Below are positions 55,301 through 60,748 of a DNA stretch of 64,000 bases, in pieces; within the stretch, counting starts at the first letter, position 1, and each line of letters starts with the position of its first letter. Under the pieces are notes generated by a model that saw only the letters and a program-made list of their open reading frames with translations, made no database searches and was not told where the DNA came from. Source of the stretch: Chlorobiota bacterium (lineage in GTDB: Bacteria; Bacteroidota; Ignavibacteria; OLB7); contig JAQBOZ010000028.1 in assembly GCA_028287785.1 (NCBI GenBank), forward strand, positions 248,001 through 312,000. Direction: 5' to 3'. A program made the translations under genes and the position numbers.

Positions 55301-55967
55301 CAGCCGATATCTCCCCCGCGTCAACTGGCGCTTTACCTGGAACGGCCTGGAGAAGCTCCCCTTCCTGAACGGCTGGGCGCAGAGCATCTCGCTCCGGCAC
55401 GAGTACAAGAGCACGTTCACCCGGAACTTCACCCTCTCCGACGATGGCGAGACGCCGCAGACGGAGACGGTATCGCGCGGGTTCTCCCCGCTGGCGCAGA
55501 TCACGATCACCGGCAAGCCCGATGTGTTCAAGGGAACATTCACCGGATCGATCGGCTATAACACGACAACCGATTTCGCGCTGATCGCCGGCGCCCGCTC
55601 GGAGATCTCGAAGGAGCTCAAGAGCGAGCTTCAGACGCAGTTCAGCTACCAGAAGCGCGGGCTGAGCCTCCCGCTCTTCGGGCTCAACCTGAAGAACGAT
55701 ATCGAGTTCGCGCTGACCTTCAGCCTGAGCCGGACAAACCGGAAACGCTTCGATCTGACGAACTTCCAGCCGGATGGCAACAACGATGGATCGACCCGGA
55801 TCAACTTCCGTCCAAGCGCCCGGTACTCCCTCTCGAACACCGTGCAGGCCTCGGCGTTCGTCAGCTATGAGGCCACGCTCCCCGATTCCGAGGGATCGCG
55901 CGATATCCGGCGCAGCACGACGAAGATCGGCGTCGATATCAGAGTCGGCATCTCCGGCGGACGCTGA
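49326..55967 (+). CDS. sprA: Type IX secretion outer-membrane translocon SprA (Sov)
   Basis: About 2,213 aa. The start is uncertain: TTG 49326 gives a normal signal peptide ('LLRSLCLVLLFLAVASHAHAQ'), while GTG 49251 would add 25 residues. The size and many passages match SprA/Sov: 'ASGKVGDKLKLNADFDNGRSFDFDNQLKI', 'GIPPDTSEVLKSAGGARLVTALG', 'AAYIDDFESGAKRQIQLSTSYTYW', 'LNGNKGLDLDNTYFRYEINLDPD', and a C-terminal run of amphipathic strands ending in an aromatic-poor tail. SprA forms the giant single-chain beta barrel through which T9SS cargo crosses the outer membrane; the three proteins with 'PNPF' or 'PNPA' domains in this window would be its clients. Other T9SS genes (porK, L, M, N, V) are not here. 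Confidence 0.92.
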   Translation: MSDRFTLPETPLLRSLCLVLLFLAVASHAHAQPDTGRGSEPTPVTPRSPLSPLSEPFPYSAYRHSVEFDSTSDSVHLREEVFGVGIGQPQSLSLDDFLAQRRREQEREMWEQRAANYSLGKAPVPPKDALDQLINNGTTFEFPIPQGLSTIFGAPTVSINVNAAVNVSAGWQIDNNNLTSINAIGSSQSAPFFNQNITVSASGKVGDKLKLNADFDNGRSFDFDNQLKIAFGGGPESDDDIIQGVEAGNVQLNTPSTLIGGAQALFGVKASFKFGPLLLTTIASQKRGERKTVTVSGGSVKSTISIKPYEYAPNHFWLDTAYKRFYDIYYSGIPPTATPEMQRYTIKDLEVYEQVKDGAIAGQFQAIAYADLRPRGSGYSPEMRSYPTIPPPAGSVAQGSFKKLDLGTGYEYDRVLGTLTIKSLQQDKIYAVAYTTDKGQEEYGELSNTRSDSSKQRAILKLVYINNIQPQFTTLWNRQMKNIYQLQGVRNVDLQNSHVRITFGIPPDTSEVLKSAGGARLVTALGVDLYNSANDAQPDGEFDIRSQFFFDPIKGEIIFPSTEPFRKQLRKSLGVNAEPYVLNSIYDETRETARRDATVNEYTIGGEIAGAGGSKIPLNAYGIAPGSVHVTSNGELLRENEDYRVDQTFGEVTLLSPKALSGTGNVVVEYEQNDFFTTAVKTLLGVRADYDLFHKRNLTSKIGMTFMRYSQSIQTNKVQIYSGDEPTTNMMLGFDGSVEYKANFLTKAIDALPLIDTKEPSNLRLSGEWAMVMPNPNTKASLVASDLGKGAAYIDDFESGAKRQIQLSTSYTYWHPASAPVDSSIGPDELSRVGHKGQFYWYNRLPAVTPIKEIWTNRDVSLESQKQTVLDLIFDPSHRGMYNPNFGFDSGAVSPDSVWGGMMRSLSFYTTNLDEENIDYIEVTMKVDTFGTNSKMYIDLGQISEDVIPDQQLNTEDGITATNPQRDDILNEGEDVGIDGMNNDSERVFYHSTLDDPSGDDYASYTDVGTKNVDNYRDYVKVDGMEKNVGQERGPFPDTEDLNGNKGLDLDNTYFRYEINLDPDPRRNPQIVGGGDNQSGWRQYRIPIRTGYRKVGDPSFANVQFARIWFKSPGAVRVRIAEMNLVGSDWRDLNAPADSSAHDPKLNIAFVNVEDNADQPDFYTIPPGVQQEHEYYSDVLKNEQSLAIQVNGLDRGESRGAVRVRPRAFDVFNYKQMKFFLHGGGDMDDAQTPGAPAKVIAFMRFGWDSLNYYEYRVPLLRGWNEYVVNFNDLAAIKQAIPLRKDGSGKSFFPIADQPGNQFALRGVPSLTRIQFIAFGVENNAYPGALTTTMWVDELRAVGAEDSQDWAATVAADAKLADLGRISYNASRYNPNFHRLDERFGNRVETTNWAINSTFQLEKFLPGPLKESTIPFVYNHVERVEKPRYVSESDVEVDAAVRQIENSNAPPAESSRRADSLRTATQTLQVKDGFSFSNFRLKFPGKGWAVRDIFNRFTFGYKYDQTRERSPLIEQRFNWNWDAIGRYAVDIPQNFDIQPFKKVFETTPILNFWKDFRINFLPSQFSANAEVYRERTIEQLRDVEVPSPVQRDFHAIRGTAFTWRMTEGGLINLTTDYTLDTRSSLTHLETDPDGQQRTAREISKELFFKEGRIFNFGRDNDLQQSIRFSTRPRIPFFPDADRYLTPSANYTVKYSWNDQLTPTVTPGSVTKTAQWASTATLGMDIRLSSIGNAIFGDSPNGKVDSTEGIITSILRYLIKVPILDFQNLRFGYTQGNTSKNPGVVGSTGVSNLWGRTLLFRSESPDFGPGTAYQLGLTSDPHGTLDFGLGSAFPFIHVTKHQGIRAPNIPIQQDNFSQKNNLTASTDRTLWPGATLALNWSVDWGYNRNVLISTDGNGIVTETSPNVTGNLTRSYLSLPNFLFFSVFNNDIDGVVNTYAQKKSQIPLPTLAGGTAADSAAYNLATTTYNKQITDLLSTTFEQQLEALNWLPGNISRYLPRVNWRFTWNGLEKLPFLNGWAQSISLRHEYKSTFTRNFTLSDDGETPQTETVSRGFSPLAQITITGKPDVFKGTFTGSIGYNTTTDFALIAGARSEISKELKSELQTQFSYQKRGLSLPLFGLNLKNDIEFALTFSLSRTNRKRFDLTNFQPDGNNDGSTRINFRPSARYSLSNTVQASAFVSYEATLPDSEGSRDIRRSTTKIGVDIRVGISGGR

Positions 55968-56160
55968 CAGGTCAGCCGGCGGCGGCCGGACAACAGAGTC
56001 ATCGAACGAGCCGGGATCATCCAGCGCCGCGGGCGGGGATCGATCCCGGCTCCGTTCTATCTCCCCCACCGCGATTGGGGAACGGAAATTGCGAGATCCC
56101 ATGGCAGCATGATGTATTCCAGCGCGGAATACACCGATCCGATGAACCGAAACAGGTGAT

Positions 56161-56574
56161 ATGATGATACAGCTCTTCGGCCACGCCGAAACCTCCGCGA
56201 GCCATTCATGGCGATCGCTCAGAACCAAGCGCTACGCCGCCCCTCCCGAGGAGATCGCCCGGCGTCTGAAGGCATCGGTCCCCGCGATGCCCCGCTGGAA
56301 CTTCGTCGGTTACGACAAAATCACCGGCACGATCCACCTGGAGCATGTCACCCCGATAGGCGGTTTCACCGATGATATCCTCCTTCATCTCCAGCCGGAT
56401 GGCGATGGCACCTCCGTTTCCGGGCGGAGCAGATCGCGCGTCGGCTCGTTCGATTTCGGCGTCAACATGATGAACCTCCGCTCCATCCTTCGCGCGCTGG
56501 ACCGCGTCATGGCCGCCCCACCCGTGCGGGCGGAGACGGCCGGTACGCCGGTCGCGACATCATCGGGAACGTGA
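56161..56574 (+). CDS. DUF1499-type small protein
   Basis: 137 aa; ATG occurs at 56161 and 56164, after AGGTG. The middle matches the DUF1499 pattern: 'GTIHLEHVTPIGGFTDDILLHLQPDGDGTSVSGRSRSRVGSFDFGVNMMNLRSILRALDRV', in which 'SRVGSFDFGVN' is the most typical run. The family's biochemical role is not known; members are often envelope-associated. No signal peptide is visible in this protein. A small ORF with a perfect Shine-Dalgarno follows 30 bases downstream. Confidence 0.75.
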   Translation: MMIQLFGHAETSASHSWRSLRTKRYAAPPEEIARRLKASVPAMPRWNFVGYDKITGTIHLEHVTPIGGFTDDILLHLQPDGDGTSVSGRSRSRVGSFDFGVNMMNLRSILRALDRVMAAPPVRAETAGTPVATSSGT

Positions 56575-56604
56575 AGGTTGGGTTGTGATTCTGAAGGAGG
56601 AAAC

Positions 56605-56688
56605 ATGGAACAGGCCGGATATCATCGCCATTTTCGGCAGAATATCCGGCCTGTCAGCGATGACGTTTATTATTATCGGGCCTCGTAA
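56605..56688 (+). CDS. Possible 27-aa small ORF with strong ribosome-binding site
   Basis: ATG 56605 is preceded by AAGGAGG four bases upstream, a near-ideal Shine-Dalgarno. The frame runs 27 codons ('MEQAGYHRHFRQNIRP...') to a TAA and covers a 12-bp-stem hairpin (56611-56653). It is antisense to the end of the frameshifted gene. It could be a small protein or a chance frame with a regulatory hairpin; only proteomics or conservation can decide. Confidence 0.3.
   Translation: MEQAGYHRHFRQNIRPVSDDVYYYRAS
56611..56653. terminator. Perfect 12-bp inverted repeat between convergent genes
   Basis: CAGGCCGGATAT (56611-56622) and ATATCCGGCCTG (56642-56653) pair perfectly around a 19-base loop. It sits 37 bases after the DUF1499 gene and 20 bases beyond the end of the converging gene. 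No T-tract follows; it may serve as a terminator in both directions. Confidence 0.5.
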
Positions 56689-57040
56689 TAGGTCCCATCG
56701 CCTTTGCGTCCCCAGGCCCGAACAAGGGTGCCTCCATCCATATCGATTTTTACATACCAGGGATTCCCCTGAGCGTCATTGCCTGAATACATGTAGTTAT
56801 AGGTATACCCGAGGTCGGCAGAGCGGGCAACGATCGAGAAAACCTTATTCCACGGATTTCCGTTACAGCCGACGCCGAACTGCTGATCAATGCACCGAAA
56901 TCCGTATTTATCACGGTGACGATATAAGCGCCCCCATACCCATTGGAGCAGGTGACCGCCTGATAGAAGCTCTGTGTGGCAGCAAAGGCCGAACTGGTTA
57001 TCAACCCGAGCAGCATTATGGTGGCAAGTGCTTTTCTCAT
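56673..57040 (-). pseudogene. Frameshifted small secreted protein (paralogue of upstream gene)
   Basis: ATG 57040 opens a signal peptide ('ALATIMLLGLITSSAFAA') and reads 'TCSNGYGGAYIVTV', then runs out of frame into an unnatural tail that stops at 56750. In the neighbouring frame the sequence continues sensibly as 'DKYGFRCIDQQFGVGCNG', 'NPWNKVFSIVARSADLGY', 'NPWYVKIDMDGGTLVRAWG' to a TAA at 56673-56675. One missing base (a G on the minus strand) at about 56912-56913 restores the frame. The restored end ('WYVKIDMDGGTLVRAWGRKG') resembles 'WWVRFNVNSYGQITDMWGV' in the intact gene 36 bases upstream. Real mutation, phase-variable switch or assembly error cannot be told apart here. Confidence 0.7.
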
Positions 57041-57075
57041 ATGATTCCTGTTCTTCAGAATGTGATAGTCGCCGT

Positions 57076-57459
57076 CTAATTCAGAATGTGTTGATTGTCG
57101 GATGCACCCCAGTATTCTCCATAGGCTGTAACTCCCCACATATCGGTGATCTGTCCGTAGCTGTTAACGTTGAATCGTACCCACCAATTTGCGCCGGATT
57201 CGATACAGGTACTGGAAGATCCTAGTGCCCTGGTAAGGGATATTTTATATCCAGGGCAGCCGCAGCAGTCGGTCCAGTGGGTGCCTCCGCATGACGAACC
57301 TTCCCGGCGAATTACGTTTCCGTCCCCATCGTAACTAATCACAATGAGCCAGTTGCCCCCTCCGACACAAGGGCCGCTGTAGCCCTCCGCTGTTACTGCC
57401 AGTGCCGAGAGCGGAAGCAGCAGCGCGAAGGCTAGCGCGACGAGTAATGCCTTAACCAT
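57076..57459 (-). CDS. Small cysteine-rich secreted protein, unknown function
   Basis: 127 aa from ATG 57459, with a clean signal peptide ('VKALLVALAFALLLPLSALAVTA'). The mature protein is Trp/Gly/Cys-rich: 'GPCVGGGNWLIVISYDGDGNVIRREGSSCGGTHWTDCCGCPGY' and 'CIESGANWWVRFNVNSYGQITDMWGVTAYGEYWGASD'. Six Cys in the mature part suggest disulfides in the periplasm or outside. The motif 'D.DGN.I/G.I.D.WG' recurs twice and in the frameshifted neighbour, so these are duplicated small domains. No family is recognised. Confidence 0.65.
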   Translation of the reverse strand: MVKALLVALAFALLLPLSALAVTAEGYSGPCVGGGNWLIVISYDGDGNVIRREGSSCGGTHWTDCCGCPGYKISLTRALGSSSTCIESGANWWVRFNVNSYGQITDMWGVTAYGEYWGASDNQHILN

Positions 57460-57671
57460 AATGTTGTCTCCTCTCGTTTTATTGGATGCCAAAATCAGCA
57501 GTTCAAGAATAGCGCATTCTCAAGGCTGATGGGAGTACATCTTCGTGCACCACGCATCTATGATAACATATGAAAAAAAATAACCTGTAGACTTTACGCT
57601 CACTTCAATTCCCGGTCGTGACTCATTTAGAGATGCTGCAGATGATGCTCAGAGCCATATCCGGCATCTGG

Positions 57672-57917
57672 CTTCCCAGCCCCATCGGGGCGTACCGATT
57701 GTAGTAATACCACACCTCCCATGATTCCAGGCTCCAGAGGAGCGTACCATGCTGCCGGCATGCGAGGATGGTAGGCTCCGGGTAGTGACTCAGTTTGAGA
57801 TACGGTTCATGCTGTTCGGACTCATGGAGGGCATTCCGCATCTCTCCTTCCAGCCCCATCGGGGCGTACCGGTTGTAGCATCGCCATGCCCCCCATGATT
57901 CCAAGCTCCATCGGAGC
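57672..57917. repeat. Interspersed palindrome-rich repeat cluster, copy E
   Basis: Four cores: GCCCCATCGGGGC (57679-57691), GCTCCAGAGGAGC (57731-57743), GCCCCATCGGGGC (57853-57865) and GCTCCATCGGAGC (57905-57917), each followed by GTACC, with a GTAGTGACTCA edge motif at about 57781. The T-A and C-G changes in the two arms of the cores are matched. Confidence 0.7.
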
Positions 57918-57943
57918 GTACCATTCGGCACTGATGCGGGGAT

Positions 57944-58090
57944 GGTTCGCTCCGATGGAGCTTGAGCGGGAGATGGGAGCATTGTTGCTACAACCGGCGC
58001 GCTCCTGACGGAGCTTGAAGAGTGAAGGAGGGATCGCCGATCGATGATTGTTCAGCAGACGGAAGAGTGGATTCAAACTGAGTCACTACC
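57944..58090 (-). repeat. Interspersed palindrome-rich repeat, copy C1
   Basis: Cores GCTCCGATGGAGC (57949-57961) and GCTCCTGACGGAGC (58001-58014), linker GTTGCTACAACCGGCGCG, end motif GAGTCACTACC. Same order as copy A. Confidence 0.7.
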
Positions 58091-58235
58091 AGACTCCTCT
58101 GGAGCTTGCGTGGGAAGCGGAGGTATCGTTGCTACAACCGGCGCGCTCCTGACGGAGCTTGAAGAGTGACCAGAGGATCGTCGATGGATCGGTGGGCTGT
58201 CAACCGGAGAGCTGGATTCAAATTGAGTCACTACC
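58090..58235 (-). repeat. Interspersed palindrome-rich repeat, copy C2
   Basis: Directly follows copy C1. It contains GACTCCTCTGGAGC, GTTGCTACAACCGGCGCG and GCTCCTGACGGAGC (58145-58158), then CTGTCAACCGGAGAG and the end GAGTCACTACC. It faces copy D across the dehydrogenase gene in inverted orientation. Confidence 0.7.
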
Positions 58236-58501
58236 TTCCGGGCAATCATCGCGTGGATCTCCTCTCTTGTCGTCGCGGTCGATAGATCGAGCGGGCGACG
58301 TGCAGATTCACCCGCCTCTCGTGCGGTATATGGGTGAATCTTGTGGCAATACGCGGGCGGAATGCCTTGCAGGCCAGGGACTCAGGGAAATCGCGGTTGA
58401 GACGCCTGATCGCCGGAAGTAATTCAACAGATTGCTATGTTTGGCGACGGACGTTCCCGGCCGGATAACATCTTCGCGAACATCATAATCATCGCCCGCT
58501 C
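58236..58501. other. 266-bp gap upstream of the dehydrogenase gene
   Basis: No gene or repeat copy is seen. It should contain the promoter of the following gene. Confidence 0.35.
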
Positions 58502-59482
58502 ATGGTCATCCTCAGCAGCTATCTCCTCGACGAGGCCGGCAATTCCCGGATCGAGGAGGCAATCGCGCCGCATGGCGACACGTTCATCCGCGCGCCGGAA
58601 GCGCGGGAGGAGAGGATTGCGCTGCTGGACGAACGGATCGCCGAGGCGGATATCCTTTTTGGCGGAAGGCTGAGCGCGGAACAATGGAGGCGAGCGGCAC
58701 GGCTCCGGTGGATTCATGTCCCGTGGGCCGGCGTCAACTCGCTGCTGGCGGTGGAGGAGATCGGCGCGAGCGATGTGATCATCACCAACTCCTCCGGCGT
58801 GATGAGCGACGCGGTGGCCGACCAGGTGATGGGCTATGTCATCGCCATCGCCAGGGATTTCCCGGCCCAGATGCGCGCGCGCGCACGACGCGAGTGGAGC
58901 GGATACGACGTGCAGAGCCCGCGAAGGAGGATACTTCGGGGGAGCACGATCGGCATCATCGGCTACGGCGCCATCGGCCGGGGGGTGGCGGAGCGGGCAA
59001 GGGCGTTCGGGATGAAGGTGATCGCCACGAAGCGCGACATCGCCGGCATCGCCGACGGGCCGGACCGCGTACTACCGTCGACGGAGCTGGGGACGCTGCT
59101 GTCGGAATCGGATTATGTGGTGGCAACGCTTCCGCTGAGCGCCGGGACGCGCGGGATGATCGGCAGGAAGGAATTTGCGATGATGAAGCCATCGGCATAT
59201 TTCATCAACATCGCCAGGGGAGCCATCGCGCGGGAGCCGGAGATGATCGTCGCGCTTGAGGATGGAACGATTGCCGGCGCCGCGCTCGATGTGTTCGAGC
59301 GGGAGCCGCTTCCGGCGGAATCGCCGCTGTGGGATATGGAGAACGTGATCATCACCCCCCATTCCAGCGGCGGGTTTCAGGGTTTCTGGAGCGCGACGGT
59401 CGATCTGTTCCTGGAGAATCTGGCGCGCCGGCGCAACGGAGAGCCGCTGCTGAATCGCGTGGAGAGCGGGCGGGGATACTGA
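58502..59482 (+). CDS. D-isomer specific 2-hydroxyacid dehydrogenase
   Basis: 326 aa. NAD(P)-binding Rossmann motif 'GSTIGIIGYGAIGRGVAERARAFGMKVIATKR' and the catalytic trio of the family: Arg in 'YFINIARGAIAREPEM', Glu in 'LDVFEREPLPAESPLW', His in 'VIITPHSSGGFQGFW'. It reduces a 2-oxo acid to its D-2-hydroxy acid or the reverse; the specific acid (glyoxylate, hydroxypyruvate, phosphoglycerate-like) cannot be told. The protein is cytosolic, with no signal peptide. The gene stands alone between inverted copies of the interspersed repeat (58090-58235 and 59500 onward), which may have helped it move. Confidence 0.88.
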   Translation: MVILSSYLLDEAGNSRIEEAIAPHGDTFIRAPEAREERIALLDERIAEADILFGGRLSAEQWRRAARLRWIHVPWAGVNSLLAVEEIGASDVIITNSSGVMSDAVADQVMGYVIAIARDFPAQMRARARREWSGYDVQSPRRRILRGSTIGIIGYGAIGRGVAERARAFGMKVIATKRDIAGIADGPDRVLPSTELGTLLSESDYVVATLPLSAGTRGMIGRKEFAMMKPSAYFINIARGAIAREPEMIVALEDGTIAGAALDVFEREPLPAESPLWDMENVIITPHSSGGFQGFWSATVDLFLENLARRRNGEPLLNRVESGRGY

Positions 59483-59499
59483 GCCTCCACTGCCGGAAT

Positions 59500-59760
59500 G
59501 GTAGTGACCCGGTTTGAATTCAGCTCTCCGGTTGACAGCGCGATGATCCATGGATGATCCTCTCTTCAAGCCCCGTCAGGAGCGTGCCGGTTGCAGCAAC
59601 AATTGCGGCATCGATAGCTCCGTTTCTCATTCAAGCTCCAGAGGAGCGAACCATCCTGCCGGCATGCGAGGGTGGTTTGCTCCTCTGGAGCCTGGAATCA
59701 TGGGGGACGTGGCGATGCTGCAACCGGCACGCCCCGAGGGGCTGGAAAGCCAGATGCCGG
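59500..59760 (+). repeat. Interspersed palindrome-rich repeat, copy D
   Basis: It begins GTAGTGACCCGGTTTGAATT, passes CTCCGGTTGACAGCG, and contains the near-palindrome GCCCCGTCAGGAGC, then GCTCCAGAGGAGC, GCTCCTCTGGAGC and GCCCCGAGGGGC cores. The second half (about 59670-59760) is an inverted partner. It fills most of the gap between the dehydrogenase and the beta-propeller gene. Confidence 0.7.
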
Positions 59761-59887
59761 AATAACTCCGGGCATCATCCACAGCATCTCAAACTGAGCC
59801 CCCAATGCCGGAATCCCCGGCTTCCGCACGTCTCGCCTAATGCCTATCTTGGCCGATGATCGTATCCACATTCATCAATCCAGCCGC

Positions 59888-60748
59888 ATGATGTTCCCGC
59901 ATGATCGGAATCCGCCGATCGCCGGAGTTCTCCTCGCTCTCCTGTTCCCGCTTCTTGCAATGATGCCGGCGCGGCTTGCCGGGCAGACCCTGTACGCAAC
60001 GGTGCTGGGAAATCAGAAGTATGTGGTCGGCTCCAGCACGCTTCACAGCGGGTTGTTCAGGAGCAGCGATACCGGAAGGACATGGGAGCATCTGGGGCCG
60101 GAAAACCTGAAGACGTACTCCATGGACGCGATCGATTCCAGTCGCGGAAGGATTCTCTATATCGCCGCCGGAAACGGCGTGCATCGCTCCACCGATTTCG
60201 GCCGGACGTGGAAGATCATCACCGGCTGGCGGATGACCGAGGTGATGGATCTGGCGGTGGATCAGCGCGATCCCCGCACCATCTACGCGGCAACCGCATT
60301 CGGTTTCTGGCGCTCCACCGATGGCGGAACCACCTGGGAAAACCCGGCCGGGCTCCTTGCCGAACGATATGTGCGCGCCGTGAAGATTCATGACGGGGAG
60401 ATTGCCGCCACCGGCTCCGATACGCTCTATCGATCGAACGATCGCGGGACCACCTGGCGGGCCACGGCGCGGATAACCGACCGGCAGTACGATACCGCCG
60501 TCATCGGCCGCTGGCGCTATACCGCGGGGGTGAAGGGAATCGCGAAGACGAGCACGGACAACCCCGGACAACCGGTCGATATCACCGATGATCTGCCGAA
60601 CCGCGTTGTCCACGCCATCGCGACGGTTGGAGATGCGCTGATTGCCGGCACGTTCGGCGACGGGCTGTTCAGGCTGAAGGGGGGATCATGGAAGCCCTCG
60701 GGGCTCCCCGGAAGCCAGATCTGGAGGCTGGTGGTGAAGCCATGGTGA
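59888..60748 (+). CDS. Secreted BNR/sortilin-like beta-propeller protein
   Basis: 286 aa from ATG 59888; the frame opens at 59840, but the signal peptide ('IAGVLLALLFPLLAMMPARLAGQ') fits this start. Repeats of the Asp-box type recur: 'SSDTGRTWEHLG', 'STDFGRTWKIITG', 'STDGGTTWENP', 'SNDRGTTWRAT' (S.D.G.TW). These mark a beta-propeller, often a binding scaffold in surface or exported proteins. No catalytic residues stand out. It is the first gene of an overlapping trio: its end overlaps the next gene's start by 7 bases. Confidence 0.78.
   Translation: MMFPHDRNPPIAGVLLALLFPLLAMMPARLAGQTLYATVLGNQKYVVGSSTLHSGLFRSSDTGRTWEHLGPENLKTYSMDAIDSSRGRILYIAAGNGVHRSTDFGRTWKIITGWRMTEVMDLAVDQRDPRTIYAATAFGFWRSTDGGTTWENPAGLLAERYVRAVKIHDGEIAATGSDTLYRSNDRGTTWRATARITDRQYDTAVIGRWRYTAGVKGIAKTSTDNPGQPVDITDDLPNRVVHAIATVGDALIAGTFGDGLFRLKGGSWKPSGLPGSQIWRLVVKPW

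Noticed and set aside
57623-57982. 119-aa minus-strand frame ('GTLRWSLESWGAW..NRYAPMGLE')
   Set aside because: It is a translation of the interspersed repeat; the same peptide pattern comes from every copy.
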